A DNA stretch of 64,000 nt from an uncultured Eubacteriales bacterium (GCA_902793605.1 CADBEB010000016.1:60744-124743), one strand, 5' to 3'; shown: positions 52,734-62,971, counted from the first letter of the stretch. The notes: generated by a model not told the origin, from the sequence alone. Numbers and translations: made by a program.

Positions 52734-54196
52734 TCATTTGACAAGAATGACCTCATACCATGCATCCGGATCCATGGTGAGCGGCAGCATATCTTTGCTT
52801 ACCGTGACCTGCGTCAGCAATGGCAGTTCTTTGTCGGTGGATCCTTCCTTTACCCGCGACAGCGGTGTCAGGTCCTTTACCTGCGTATGTTCCAGGTTCA
52901 GCGTCTGCAGGCTCGGCAGGTTTGTCATTCCGCTCAGGTCGCTTACCTGTGTACAGGCCAGGTTCAGGTCCAGAAGCAGCACCAGGTCCTTCATTCCGGA
53001 GATATCCTTCAGCGGCTGGTTGACGACAGCCAGGTGCTTCAGATTCGGCATCATATAGACCAGTTTCAGGTTGCTCACCGATCCCTGCTTCACGGGAATG
53101 GTATTCATCGTCACGGAACCGTCCTCCGCAACTTCCAGCCCTTTGGTGCTCTTCGGACTCATCGTACCGACGAAATACAGCTCCGTGATCTCCTGCAGCC
53201 GCTCCTGCAGGATATCCCCTTCAGACGCGTCCAGGATCTGCCGGAGTCTCCGCTCCTGCTGATTATCCGGGAACTCGATTACCTTTTGGAACAGGCTTTT
53301 TGCTCCTTCGGGAAGCGCCGCTGTCGGCTGCACCGTCGGCGCGGGTGTCGGGGTCGGAGTCGGCGTCGGTGTCGGTGTGGGTGTCGGGGTCGGCGTCGGC
53401 GTCGGCGTGGGAGTCGGCGTCGGGGTTGGCGTAGGTGTCGGCGTCGGCGTCGGTGTCGGTGTCGGCGTCGGCGTGGGTGTCGGCGTCGGCGTTGGCGTCG
53501 GCGTCGGTGTCGGTGTCGGCGTCGGCGTGGGGGTCGGTGTCGGCGTCGGCGTCGGCGTCGGTGTCGGCGTTGGTGTCGGGCTCGGCGTCGGAGTCGGAGG
53601 CGGCGTTGGCGTAATGAAGATATCGATCGCTCCTGTACCGATCCCCCAGACACCGGCCAGCGCAACGACGAGAAGCACAGCCGCCAGGATGATCGCCACC
53701 GTGGTCAGCAGGTTTCTCTGGTGTCCGCTGTTTCCGTTCTCCGCAAAGTCTTCTTCCGTTCCCAGGAATTCATCCGTCAGCAGCGGGCAGTTCAGGATGT
53801 GTTCCGTCCGGATCGCTGCTTTTTCATCCGGTTCGATCAGAATGGCGCTTTTCAGTGCCTGCTGCCATTTTTCATTGGCTTCCTCGATCGGGATGTCTTC
53901 CAGCTTCATCAGCAGGATCGTTTTCCCCTGCTTCGCCGCCGTACTGATCTCGCTCAGGCAGTTCGGGGAGGCCAGTGCCGTCCGGCTCAGAAAGAAGAGG
54001 ACCATCCGGCAGTCCCGCATATGCACCGCGATATTCCGCGGCCAGTCGCTGCCGGCCGGGATGCCTTCGTCGTACCAGAGGCGGTATCGCCGGTCGTGGA
54101 TCGGCCGTATCGTATTGATGACCGCGGCCGAATCCCGGTGGCTGTAGCTGACGAAGATGTATGGCTTTGTTCCCTCGTAGGGTTTGAAAAACTCCG

Positions 54197-54200
<4 letters not shown>
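52734..54200 (-). CDS. TIR-domain membrane protein with Thr-Pro stalk and leucine-rich repeats
   Basis: A 488-aa protein. Residues 13-125 are a canonical TIR domain: [16 protein letters not shown] (box 1), [20 protein letters not shown] (BB loop region), [20 protein letters not shown], where Glu84 matches the NADase glutamate. A span at about 164-187, a Thr-Pro stalk (about 196-288), a cap segment and about four leucine-rich repeats follow ([40 protein letters not shown]). It starts inside the stop of the upstream gene (ATGA). The intact catalytic residue makes it the likely NAD-consuming member; the other two TIR-like proteins lack the Glu. Predicted TIR inside, LRR outside. Confidence 0.88.
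53340..53610 (-). repeat. Hexanucleotide (Thr-Pro) repeat, stalk of the 488-aa TIR-LRR protein
   Basis: About 45 degenerate units of GTCGGC or GTGTCGG type encode alternating Thr-Pro, with a few Ala and Ser at the ends. Confidence 0.9.
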
Positions 54201-55249
<1,049 letters not shown>

Positions 55250-55302
55250 CCGCCTGAGAATCCTTCCGGAATGGTTTTTGAGATGTATTTATACTCGCGC
55301 TT

Positions 55303-55331
55303 ATCATATATGATTTGTTCGCTTTTTTCAA
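55303..55331 (-). promoter_or_regulatory. Promoter of the TIR-LRR-SLOG gene set
   Basis: On the minus strand, TTGAAA (55331-55326) and TATGAT (55308-55303) are 17 bases apart, 53 bases upstream of the first gene. A plus-strand TATAAT at 55342-55347 may serve the divergent lipid kinase, so the two promoters would lie close together. The 329 bases without a gene (55250-55578) otherwise hold only dispersed repeats. Confidence 0.75.
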
Positions 55332-55383
55332 TCCTTTTTGATATAATCTGACCGGACTCACGGCGTCGTTTTGACCGAAGCGT

Positions 55384-55545
55384 TCCCCCTCCCGTGTCAT
55401 GATCGGCAGTGTCGAAGGATCCCCTCCCGTGTCATGATCAGCAATGTCGAAGGTTCTCTCATGTGTCATTCCGACCGGAGCGCAGCAACCTTCTCTGTCA
55501 TTTCGACCGGAGCCGAAGGCGGAGTGGAGAAATCTCCTCTGCCGC
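55384..55545. repeat. Tandem dispersed repeats (TGTCATGATC and TGTCATTTCGACCGGAGC types)
   Basis: Two units of CCCCTCCCGTGTCATGATC followed by RGCARTGTCGAAGG are followed by two of the TGTCATTYCGACCGGAGC type, the last extending to GGAGTGGAGAAATCTCC. They fill the leader of the lipid-kinase gene. The second type recurs at 60612-60725. Confidence 0.75.
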
Positions 55546-55578
55546 AGCAGCCATAGCAATTCCCTTCGGAGGAACCCG

Positions 55579-56463
55579 ATGAAAAAACTCCACCTGATCA
55601 TCAATCCCAATGCCGGCACCCGGCAGGGCCGGCGTTTCCTTCCGGACATGATCTCCGTGTTTAACCGGGCCGGTTATCTCTGTACCGTTTACGTGACGGA
55701 GAAGCGCGGCGATGCCGTTGATTTTACCCGCGGACAGGCCGGCGATGCAGATCTCGTCGTCGCCTGCGGCGGAGACGGCACCCTGAATGAAGTGATCTCC
55801 GGTCTCCAGCTGGGCGGTCACTCCACGCCCGTCGGCTATATTCCCTGCGGTTCCACCAACGACTTTGCCGCCGGCCTCGGTCTTCCGATGCAGCCGCTCA
55901 GGGCGGCCCAGGCGATCGCCTCCGGCAGCCCGCACACGCTGGATGTCGGGCTTTTCGGAGAAGACCGTTATTTCAGCTATACCGCTTCCTTCGGGGCTTT
56001 CACCAGCGTCGCCTGGTCGACCCCGCAGAACGTCAAGAATGTGCTTGGCCATGTAGCTTATATTCTCGAAGGGATCCGTTCCCTGGCGGATATCCGGCCC
56101 ATCCATATGAAAATAACCGCTGACGGTCAGCGGTTTGAAAACGATTATATCTTTGCAGCCATCTGCAATTCAACCTCGCTCGGAGGGGTTCTGAAGCTGG
56201 AAGACAGAGAAGTCCATATGAACGACGGTCTCTTCGAGGCCTTGTTCATCCCCTTCCCGCCGGACCTGATCGTCCTGAACCAGATCCTGACCGCCCTGCG
56301 GACGCATCACTATGATGATCCGTCTCTCCATTTCCTCCGGGCTTCCCGCTTTACCTTCGATGGCTCCCCGGAGATTAAATGGACCCTCGACGGCGAAGAG
56401 GCCGCCGGCGCCCCGGTCGTCGAGATCCGCAACATCCGCGACGCGATCACGATTATCCATTAG
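55579..56463 (+). CDS. Diacylglycerol kinase-family lipid kinase (YegS/BmrU-like)
   Basis: A 294-aa lipid kinase of the DAGK catalytic-domain family, likely at the inner membrane face. The start ATG at 55579 has CGGAGGA five or six bases upstream; the longer frame upstream lies in repeats. Motifs are LHLIINPNAGTRQGRRFLPD, VVACGGDGTLNEVISGL (the GGDGT ATP site, near residue 62), PCGSTNDFAAGLGLP and a C-terminal EIKWTLDGEEAAGAP. A terminator follows at 56503. It is divergent from the TIR-LRR genes, but no functional link is seen. Confidence 0.93.
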   Translation: MKKLHLIINPNAGTRQGRRFLPDMISVFNRAGYLCTVYVTEKRGDAVDFTRGQAGDADLVVACGGDGTLNEVISGLQLGGHSTPVGYIPCGSTNDFAAGLGLPMQPLRAAQAIASGSPHTLDVGLFGEDRYFSYTASFGAFTSVAWSTPQNVKNVLGHVAYILEGIRSLADIRPIHMKITADGQRFENDYIFAAICNSTSLGGVLKLEDREVHMNDGLFEALFIPFPPDLIVLNQILTALRTHHYDDPSLHFLRASRFTFDGSPEIKWTLDGEEAAGAPVVEIRNIRDAITIIH

Positions 56464-56502
56464 TCTTAAGCAAACCGTTCCATTTATTCTTTATCAACGA
56501 AA

Positions 56503-56533
56503 ACCGGCGAAGCTTCTCAGATGCTCCGCCGGT
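56503..56533. terminator. Terminator between convergent lipid kinase and iorB
   Basis: ACCGGCG...CGCCGGT stem extended by AAGC/GCTC bases, with a T-rich tract ending TTTTTT at about 56546-56551, between convergent gene ends. Confidence 0.75.
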
Positions 56534-56549
56534 CTCCTGTTATTGTTTT

Positions 56550-57125
56550 TTATCTCTCTTCGTATCCCAGATCGAACGCTTTCCTGTTCATCTCCAGGAA
56601 CTTCGGATTGATCACCTTTTCCATGGCCGCCAGCCACTTTTCCTTCGGGATCTCCGTATGCTTCGCGAAGTGTCCCATCAGCACGATATTGACGGCCTTT
56701 GCGCTTCCGGCCTCTATGGCCGGGGTCAGCGCGTCGAAGTCGTCCACGTCAAATCCCTTCGCCTTCAGGTCTTCCAGCACGCCGGCAGGATACTCCGCCG
56801 CTCCGGTGATCACGGGCATCGGATCGATTTCCTGTGTGTTCACGATGATCTTGCCGCCCCTGCGCAGGCAGGCGGCATAGCGGGCAGCCTCCAGCTTCTC
56901 AAAGCTGATGATGAAGTCGCATTCGCCCTCGGTCACGATCGGGCTGTAAACCTTCTCCCCGTAGCGTACATACGTCACCACGCTGCCGCCGCGCTGGCTC
57001 ATGCCGTGAACCTCGCTGACCTTCACGTCGTATCCTTCGTCCGTCAGCAGGGTGCCCAGCAGCCTCGAAGCCAGCAGGCTCCCCTGTCCGCCGACGCCGA
57101 CGATCATAATGCTCGTAGTCTTCAT
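56550..57125 (-). CDS. iorB: Indolepyruvate oxidoreductase subunit beta
   Basis: A 191-aa gamma-type subunit of the 2-oxoacid:ferredoxin oxidoreductase family. It begins MKTTSIMIVGVGGQGSLLAS, the expected GxGGQG motif, and continues with EVHGMSQRGGSVVTYVRYG. With IorA it decarboxylates aryl-pyruvates from aromatic amino acids, giving aryl-acetyl-CoA and reduced ferredoxin. Its start overlaps the iorA stop (ATGA). Confidence 0.95.
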   Translation of the reverse strand: MKTTSIMIVGVGGQGSLLASRLLGTLLTDEGYDVKVSEVHGMSQRGGSVVTYVRYGEKVYSPIVTEGECDFIISFEKLEAARYAACLRRGGKIIVNTQEIDPMPVITGAAEYPAGVLEDLKAKGFDVDDFDALTPAIEAGSAKAVNIVLMGHFAKHTEIPKEKWLAAMEKVINPKFLEMNRKAFDLGYEER

Positions 57126-58879
57126 TCCTCATTCCCTCCGATCGCTCCGAATGCGCACAGCTGGCTGCACACGCCGCACCCGACGCACAGCGTCCGGTCG
57201 ATGCGGGCCTTCCCGTCCTTGAAAGAGATGCTCGGGCAGCCCATCTTCATGCACTTCTTGCAGCCGCGGCACTTGTCCGTGTCCACCGCCAGAGGCTTCT
57301 TCGGCTTCACATACTTCAGCAGCACGCAGGGACGGCGGGAGATGATTACGCTCGGCTCTTCAACCGCCAGTTCCTCCAGCACCGCTTCCTCACAGGCCTT
57401 CAGGTCGTAGGGATCGACCACCCGCACCCGGTTGATCCCCAGCGCTTTGCACAGGGCTTCCAGGTTCACTTTTGCCGCCGGATCGCCCTTGATGTTGTAC
57501 CCGGTGGTGGGGTTCTGCTGGTGTCCGGTCATGCCGGTGATGGAGTTGTCCAGGATGATCACCGTGGAATTTGTCGCGTTGTAGGCAATATTCACCAGCC
57601 CGGTCATGCCGCTGTGCATGAAGGTGCTGTCGCCGATGACCGCCACGGTCTTCTTCTCGGTCTCGCTTCCCCGGGCCACGTTGAAGCCGTGGATGCCGCT
57701 CACGCTCGCGCCCATGCAAAGCGTGGAGTCCAGCGCGTTCAGCGGTGCCACCGCGCCCAGCGTATAGCAGCCGATGTCGCCCAGGACCGTGATGTGGTTC
57801 TTGACCAGCGTGTAGTACATACCCCGGTGCGGGCAGCCGCTGCACATCATCGGGGGACGGCCGGGAACCGCGGGCGCCTCGCCCTGGGCTTCCGGGATGT
57901 CCTTAACGGCGATACCTTCCTTCACGAAAGCTTCGCGGATCGTCTTCTGGCTGAACTCGCCGATCGCGGAGAACAGGCTCTTGCCGGTTACCTCGATCCC
58001 CAGCGCCTTCACATGGTTTTCGATCACCGGGTCCAGTTCCTCGATCACATACAGCTTCTTCACCTTCGCGGCAAAGCTGCGGATCATCTTTTCCGGCAGC
58101 GGGTTCGGCATGCCGATCTTCAGCACGCTCACGCCGTCGCCGAACACTTCCTTCACATACAGATAGCTGCAGCCGGAGGTGATGATACCGATCTCATTGT
58201 CCTTCGCCAGCTCGACCCTGTTGTACATGCAGTCTTCCGCCAGCGCCTTCAGCTTCTCCGTCCGCTCTTCCACGACCGGATGGCGCAGCTTCGCGTAGCC
58301 CGGCATCATGATGTACTTGGAGGGCTGCTTCACGTAGTCTTTCAGCGGGACTTCCTCCCGCTCCCCGATGTCCACCACGCACTGACTATGCGCGATGCGG
58401 GTGCACATCCGCAGCAGCACCGGCGTGTCGTACTTCTCACTCAGTTCAAACGCGCTCTTCGCAAACGCATAGGCTTCCGCGGAGTCGGAGGGCTCCAGCA
58501 TCGGAACCTTCGCCGCGATCGCGTAGTGCCGGCTGTCCTGCTCGTTCTGGCTGGAATGCATTGCCGGATCGTCCGCCACGCAGACGACCATGCCGCCGGT
58601 CACTCCGGTATAGCTCAGCGTGAACAGCGGGTCCGCCGCCACGTTCAGGCCGACGTGTTTCATCGCGCAGACGCTGCGCATACCCGCCAGGCTCGCGCCA
58701 AAGGCCGTCTCCATCGCGACCTTCTCGTTCGGCGCCCACTCGCTGTGGATATCGTCATGCTTCGCCAGGAATTCCGTGATCTCCGTGCTCGGCGTTCCCG
58801 GATAGCTGCTCACCAGCCCGATCCCGCCGTTATACAGGCCCCACGCCACCGCTTCGTTACCAATTAAAAGTCTTTTCAT
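57122..58879 (-). CDS. iorA: Indolepyruvate oxidoreductase subunit alpha
   Basis: A 585-aa thiamine-diphosphate and Fe-S subunit. The N-terminus MKRLLIGNEAVAWGLYNGG and SYPGTPSTEITEFL are typical. The TPP site includes LGDIGCYTLG and GDSTFMHSGMTGLVNIAYN. Two C-terminal [4Fe-4S] motifs read CRGCKKCMKMGCPS and CVGCGVCSQLCAFGAIGG. The operon partner is iorB; an acyl-CoA ligase lies upstream, together suggesting fermentation of aromatic amino acids with ATP recovery. Confidence 0.96.
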   Translation of the reverse strand: MKRLLIGNEAVAWGLYNGGIGLVSSYPGTPSTEITEFLAKHDDIHSEWAPNEKVAMETAFGASLAGMRSVCAMKHVGLNVAADPLFTLSYTGVTGGMVVCVADDPAMHSSQNEQDSRHYAIAAKVPMLEPSDSAEAYAFAKSAFELSEKYDTPVLLRMCTRIAHSQCVVDIGEREEVPLKDYVKQPSKYIMMPGYAKLRHPVVEERTEKLKALAEDCMYNRVELAKDNEIGIITSGCSYLYVKEVFGDGVSVLKIGMPNPLPEKMIRSFAAKVKKLYVIEELDPVIENHVKALGIEVTGKSLFSAIGEFSQKTIREAFVKEGIAVKDIPEAQGEAPAVPGRPPMMCSGCPHRGMYYTLVKNHITVLGDIGCYTLGAVAPLNALDSTLCMGASVSGIHGFNVARGSETEKKTVAVIGDSTFMHSGMTGLVNIAYNATNSTVIILDNSITGMTGHQQNPTTGYNIKGDPAAKVNLEALCKALGINRVRVVDPYDLKACEEAVLEELAVEEPSVIISRRPCVLLKYVKPKKPLAVDTDKCRGCKKCMKMGCPSISFKDGKARIDRTLCVGCGVCSQLCAFGAIGGNEE

Positions 58880-58915
58880 TGCTGCTCTACTCTGCCTTTA
58901 ACTAAAGTATTGTTC

Positions 58916-58948
58916 CCGAAGGTCCGGGGCGATCGGAAAGCCCCTTTT
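58916..58948. repeat. Second copy of the GC-rich hairpin repeat
   Basis: CCGAAGGTCCGGGGCGATCG followed by GAAAGCCCCTTTT lies in the 71-bp gap between the ligase and iorA. It matches the element at 22154-22194 apart from a shorter middle. Confidence 0.55.
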
Positions 58949-58950
58949 CC

Positions 58951-60585
58951 TTAACTCCTGTTCTGGCTGTCAACCAGTCCTTCCCCGCCATACATCCGGC
59001 GGAGCTTCGGTTTCTCGATCTTCCCGGTCGCGTTCCGCGGCACCGGTGCCAGGATGATCCTCCGCGGCCGCTTATACCGCGGCATACCCATGTTGAACTC
59101 CCGGATGTCTTCTTCCGTGGCCGTGCTGCCGGGTACCAGCTCCACGATGGCCGCCGCGATCTCGCCCAGTCGCGTGTCCGGCAGGCCGATGACCGCGACG
59201 TCTTTGATCGCCGGGCAGGCCGCCATGAAGTTTTCGATCTCCACCGGATACAGGTTCTCGCCGCCGGTAATGATGACATCCTTTTTCCGGTCCACCAGGT
59301 AGATGAAGCCTTCCTCATCCTGCCGTGCCATATCGCCGGTCAGCAGCCACCCGTCCTTCAGCGTTTCCGCCGTCGCCTGGGGGTTGTTATAGTAGCAGAC
59401 CATGACGCCGGGGCCCTTCAGGCACAGTTCCCCGACCTCGCCCGGAGCGACTTCGCTGCCGTCCGGTCGGATGATCTTCGTCTCCCAGCCGTATCCGGGA
59501 ATACCGATCGCGCCAACCTTCCGGACGTTCTCGATACCCAGGTGCACCGCGCCGGGACCGATGGATTCGCTCAGCCCGTAGTTGGTGTCATACTCATGGT
59601 TCGGAAAGTATTGCAGCCAGCGGTGCACCAGGCTCTGGGGCACCGGTTGCGCGCCGATATGCATCAGGCGCCACTGGTCCAGCTGATAGTCTGACAGCTT
59701 CAGTTCGCCGCTGTCCAGCGCGGTCAGGATATCCTGTGCCCACGGAACCAGCAGCCAGACGATCGTGCAGTGCTCGCGGCTCGCCGCCTCCAGGATCGTC
59801 TGCGGCCGCGTCCCCTTCAGGATCACGGCCTTTCCGCCGGAGATCAGGCTGCCGAACCAGTGCATCTTTGCGCCGGTATGGTAAAGCGGCGGGATGCACA
59901 GGAAGCAGTCATCCTTCGTCTGGCCGTGGTGCGCCTGCTCGACCCGCGCGCTGTGGATCAGGCTGCGATGCTTGTGCAGGATCGCCTTCGGGAAACCGGT
60001 CGTTCCGGAGGAAAAATAGATCGCCGCGTCGTCGTCTTCGGTCAGTTCGCACGGCGGGAAGCTGCTGCTGCATTCGTTCACCAGCTCCGTCAGGTCATCA
60101 GCGAAGCTCGGGCATCCGGGGCCCATGTACACCAGGGAGACGTTCGGGATGTTGTCCGCGATCTCCTCGATCCGGCCGATGAATTCCGGTCCGAAGATCA
60201 GCATATTGCTCTCGCTCAGGTTCAGGCAGTACTCGATCTCGTTCGCAGCATAGCGGAAGTTCATCGGTACGACGACCGCGCCGGTCTTCAGGATGCCGAA
60301 GTAGATCGGCAGCCAGTCGATACAGTTCATCATCAGGATGGCGACCTTCCTGCCCTTCCCGATGCCGTGGCTCTTCAGCATATTGGCGATGCGGTTCGCC
60401 TTCTCATCAAAGACCGCCCAGGTGATCTCCCGGCGATAGTGCTTCTGCTTTGCGCTGGGTTCCACCAGCTCAAAATCATGCCATGTCACCCGCCGGGTTT
60501 CCGGCTGGTCCGGGTTGATCTCCACCAGGGCGGTATCGTCAGGCCATTCCCTGGCATTTCTCTCAAGCAGCTCGATGATCGTCAT
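58951..60585 (-). CDS. AMP-binding acyl-CoA ligase/synthetase
   Basis: A 544-aa adenylate-forming enzyme of the acyl-CoA synthetase family. Motifs in order: IYFSSGTTGFPKAILHKH (P-loop, about residue 190), NYGLSESIGPGAV, WLLTGDMARQDEEG, RKKDVIITGGENLYPVEIE and RNATGKIEKPKLRR, the last with the catalytic lysine. Upstream of iorAB in one operon, it may work on aryl acids such as indoleacetate or phenylacetate. The acyl specificity cannot be read directly. A promoter (60747-60775) and repeat units lie in its leader. Confidence 0.9.
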   Translation of the reverse strand: MTIIELLERNAREWPDDTALVEINPDQPETRRVTWHDFELVEPSAKQKHYRREITWAVFDEKANRIANMLKSHGIGKGRKVAILMMNCIDWLPIYFGILKTGAVVVPMNFRYAANEIEYCLNLSESNMLIFGPEFIGRIEEIADNIPNVSLVYMGPGCPSFADDLTELVNECSSSFPPCELTEDDDAAIYFSSGTTGFPKAILHKHRSLIHSARVEQAHHGQTKDDCFLCIPPLYHTGAKMHWFGSLISGGKAVILKGTRPQTILEAASREHCTIVWLLVPWAQDILTALDSGELKLSDYQLDQWRLMHIGAQPVPQSLVHRWLQYFPNHEYDTNYGLSESIGPGAVHLGIENVRKVGAIGIPGYGWETKIIRPDGSEVAPGEVGELCLKGPGVMVCYYNNPQATAETLKDGWLLTGDMARQDEEGFIYLVDRKKDVIITGGENLYPVEIENFMAACPAIKDVAVIGLPDTRLGEIAAAIVELVPGSTATEEDIREFNMGMPRYKRPRRIILAPVPRNATGKIEKPKLRRMYGGEGLVDSQNRS

Positions 60586-60611
60586 AAGTCTTTCCCTTTC
60601 GTTTTAACTTG

Positions 60612-60725
60612 TTATCCTCGTGTCATTTCAGCCGCAGCGAAGCAACCTTCTCTGTCATTTCGACCGGAGCGAAGCAACCTTCTCTGTCATTTCGACCGGA
60701 GCGAAGCGGAGTGGAGAAATCTCCC
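60612..60725. repeat. Three tandem TGTCATTTCGACCGGAGC-type repeats
   Basis: Three units of about 40 bases (TGTCATTTCRRCCGSAGCGA with AGCAACCTTCTC) end in GGAGTGGAGAAATCTCC. They lie in the ligase leader and match the copies at 55.4-55.5 kb. Confidence 0.8.
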
Positions 60726-60746
60726 CGCCGCGGCGTTATATAATTC

Positions 60747-60775
60747 AGTTTACAAACACTATGTTTGAAAGTCAA
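60747..60775 (-). promoter_or_regulatory. Promoter of the ligase-iorAB operon
   Basis: On the minus strand, TTGACT (60775-60770), 17 bases, TAAACT (60752-60747). The -35 box overlaps the stop codon region of the pseudouridine synthase gene. Confidence 0.7.
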
Positions 60776-61668
60776 TCGAAGTCCATGAAAAGAACATCCG
60801 TCTCAATCCCTTTCGCCCATGCCGGCACGCTCGTCAGCCGGATCCGCTCCCCGCTCAGCGGGTGCACGGTATCCAGCATCGCGCTGTGCAGCGCAAAGCA
60901 TCCGGGATACTCCTCAGGCCGCTCCGTTCCGTACAGAAAATCCCCCCGTACCGGGCAGCCGATGTGACTCAGGTGCACCCGGATCTGGTGGGTCCGTCCC
61001 GTCTCCAGTTCCAGAAGGATCAGCGCGCCGCCGTCCTCTTCCCGCAGCACCCGGTACCGCGTCCGGGAAGGTTTCCCTTCCGCGCTGACCGTTCGCTTCA
61101 CGGTCGAACCCGGCATCTTCATGATGGGATAGTCCAGGATGCCTTCCTTTTCTTTCGGCGCCCCGTCCGTCAAGGCCAGGTACCGCCGCCGGAAAGCCGG
61201 CGTGTGCAGCTGCCGCTGCATCAGGTGCTGCGCGTGCGGCGTCCGGGCGATGACCATCAGCCCGCCGGTTCCCTTGTCCAGCCGGTTTACCGGCCGGTAA
61301 ACGAAGTTGTCCGGGCAGCCGGCCCAGGCAAATACCGCGTTCTCCAGCGAATCCTCCGGGTGGTTCCGGCTCGCCTGGCTGGCGATCCCCGCCGGCTTGA
61401 CTGCGACCATCAGGTGCTCATCCTGCCAGGGTACATCGATCTCCAGCGGATAGGGTTTCAGCGGATAGGCCGGTTCATCCTCTGCCCACTCGATGCTCAC
61501 GAGGTCGCCCGGCGCGACCATGGCGTCCGCCCGGACTGTCTGCCCGTTCAGCCCGAGCCGGCCGTTCCATTTGGCGCTCTTCAGGGCTGTATAGCTGACC
61601 CCCATGCTCCGTCGCAGGATATCCCGGACCTTCCGTCCGCCTTCCTCCGGTTTGACTGTGTACTCCAT
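60772..61668 (-). CDS. RluA-family pseudouridine synthase
   Basis: A 298-aa RNA pseudouridine synthase. An N-terminal S4-like segment (residues about 10-70) precedes the catalytic motif YRPVNRLDKGTGGLMVIART (about 127-146), whose Asp is the catalytic nucleophile. LELETGRTHQIRVHLSHIG is the second family motif. The start shares bases with the PAP2 stop (TAATG), so the two are co-expressed. The exact rRNA or tRNA target is not clear. Confidence 0.93.
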   Translation of the reverse strand: MEYTVKPEEGGRKVRDILRRSMGVSYTALKSAKWNGRLGLNGQTVRADAMVAPGDLVSIEWAEDEPAYPLKPYPLEIDVPWQDEHLMVAVKPAGIASQASRNHPEDSLENAVFAWAGCPDNFVYRPVNRLDKGTGGLMVIARTPHAQHLMQRQLHTPAFRRRYLALTDGAPKEKEGILDYPIMKMPGSTVKRTVSAEGKPSRTRYRVLREEDGGALILLELETGRTHQIRVHLSHIGCPVRGDFLYGTERPEEYPGCFALHSAMLDTVHPLSGERIRLTSVPAWAKGIETDVLFMDFD

Positions 61669-62597
61669 TATTGCTTCTTCCCGATCTTCTCAAACCACGG
61701 GAACACCTTCGGATAGAACGCCAGCGCGACAAACAGCACCACCGCGTACCGGGCGGTGCGCACCAGCCCCGCCGCAACGGTCCCGTTGTCCAGGAACTCC
61801 TTGCTGAACGGAAGCTTCAGAAGTATATTCAGCGCGTAATACACCGCGAACGCCCCGATGACCCGCAGGATCATCGCCCAGGGATTCCTCGTATCCTTAA
61901 ACTGCACGTATTTGGCTTCGTACGGAAACGCGAACGCCGCCCCGGTCAGCAGGCCCAGCGCAGAGAAATAATCCCGGCTCCTGCACCAGAAGAGCCCCGG
62001 AAGGGCGATCGCCAGCATGATCGCATAGCGCATCCATTCCTTCTTCACGGTCTTCTGCAGCAGTACGTTGAACCCGACCGCCAGAATGCCGACCGCCCAG
62101 CCCACCAGCACATCCGTTGGATAATGTACGCCCACTGCGATCCGGCTCAGCCCGATCAGCAGCGGAAGGATCACCGCCAGGCACCACATCCAGCGCTTCC
62201 GGATTTCCATCGCTGCCGAGCCGAACAGCGAGACCGCCGTCGCGCCGTGTCCGCTGGGGAACGAATACCCCTGCTGGACAATGTCCATCTTATCAGCGTC
62301 GGCCTCAACGACCTGCAGGCACTTCACCTGCTCTTTGTGCGCCATATACGGCCGCACCCGCAAAACGATATTCTTCACCATCGGGAACCAGATCCCGGCC
62401 ATCAGCACAGAGCAGGCGACTTTCTTCCCGGCTTCCTTCCGATAGCAGAACAGGAGAGCGATCAGCAGCAGCAGCGTGATGGTCTCCCCGCCGATGAACG
62501 ACATGACCCGGGCCGCGATCTCCCCGACCTGTCCCATGGACCGCTGCACCCATTCGATCAGGCTGACTTCCCAGTCAAAGTAAAAGATGTTTCCCAA
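61668..62597 (-). CDS. PAP2-family membrane phosphatase
   Basis: A 309-aa membrane phosphatase with about seven spans. The PAP2 signature is present: KNIVLRVRP, FPSGHGATAVSLFG and SRIAVGVHYPTDVLVGWA, carrying the catalytic His residues. The usual role is removal of phosphate from lipid phosphates or undecaprenyl pyrophosphate. The start is taken as TTG 62597, about eight bases after GGAGG. The frame also opens at a TTG at 62612, but that codon is part of the ribosome binding site. It overlaps the pseudouridine synthase gene. Confidence 0.92.
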   Translation of the reverse strand: MGNIFYFDWEVSLIEWVQRSMGQVGEIAARVMSFIGGETITLLLLIALLFCYRKEAGKKVACSVLMAGIWFPMVKNIVLRVRPYMAHKEQVKCLQVVEADADKMDIVQQGYSFPSGHGATAVSLFGSAAMEIRKRWMWCLAVILPLLIGLSRIAVGVHYPTDVLVGWAVGILAVGFNVLLQKTVKKEWMRYAIMLAIALPGLFWCRSRDYFSALGLLTGAAFAFPYEAKYVQFKDTRNPWAMILRVIGAFAVYYALNILLKLPFSKEFLDNGTVAAGLVRTARYAVVLFVALAFYPKVFPWFEKIGKKQ

Positions 62598-62675
62598 ACC
62601 GGTTCCCTCCAAAATTCACAGTGCTTTATTATACTCCTTCCACCTGTATCCCGCAACGAAAAGCCCAAAAAGTCC

Positions 62676-62704
62676 TTGACGCCTTTCCAGACTCATGATA
62701 AGAT
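62676..62704 (+). promoter_or_regulatory. Promoter of the tRNA-Ser pair
   Basis: TTGACG (62676-62681), 17 bases, TAAGAT (62699-62704), 20 bases before the first tRNA. Confidence 0.75.
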
Positions 62705-62723
62705 AATCGGGCTGGTTAGCTCT

Positions 62724-62812
62724 GGAGCGATGGCCGAGCGGTTGAAGGCGCTGGTCTTGAAAACCAGTGATACCGAAAGGTACCGGGGGTTCGAATCCCT
62801 CTCGCTCCGCCA
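62724..62812 (+). tRNA. tRNA-Ser (UGA)
   Basis: Acceptor arms GGAGCGA and TCGCTCC pair perfectly, the anticodon loop is CTTGAAA giving UGA, and a long variable arm (serine type) is present. The TTCGAATC T-loop is standard and CCA is encoded. Confidence 0.96.
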
Positions 62813-62822
62813 GCCTTGACAT

Positions 62823-62913
62823 GGAGAAGTACCCAAGTGGCCGAAGGGGCTCCCCTGCTAAGGGAGTAGTGTCAGTGATGGCAGCCCGGGTTCAAATCCC
62901 GGCTTCTCCGCCA
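62823..62913 (+). tRNA. tRNA-Ser (GCU)
   Basis: Acceptor arms GGAGAAG and CTTCTCC pair, the anticodon loop CTGCTAA gives GCU, the variable arm is long, T-loop TTCAAATC, and CCA is encoded. It lies ten bases after the first tRNA. Confidence 0.96.
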
Positions 62914-62916
62914 TAT

Positions 62917-62956
62917 AAAAACGCTGTATTTTCAATGGATACAGCGTTTTTGTTTT
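62917..62956 (+). terminator. Terminator after the tRNA-Ser pair
   Basis: AAAAACGCTGTA pairs with TACAGCGTTTTT around an 11-base loop and is followed by a T-rich tract. Strong Rho-independent terminator. Confidence 0.92.
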
Positions 62957-62971
62957 GCCTTGTGCCCTTAA

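Noticed and set aside
53377..54147. Plus-strand frame starting with a long Gly-Val repeat
   Set aside because: It is the reverse reading of the Thr-Pro stalk and the TIR region of the 488-aa protein. It has no ribosome binding site and no known domain. The same applies to the Gly-Val frames near 51852-52130 and 54360-54980.
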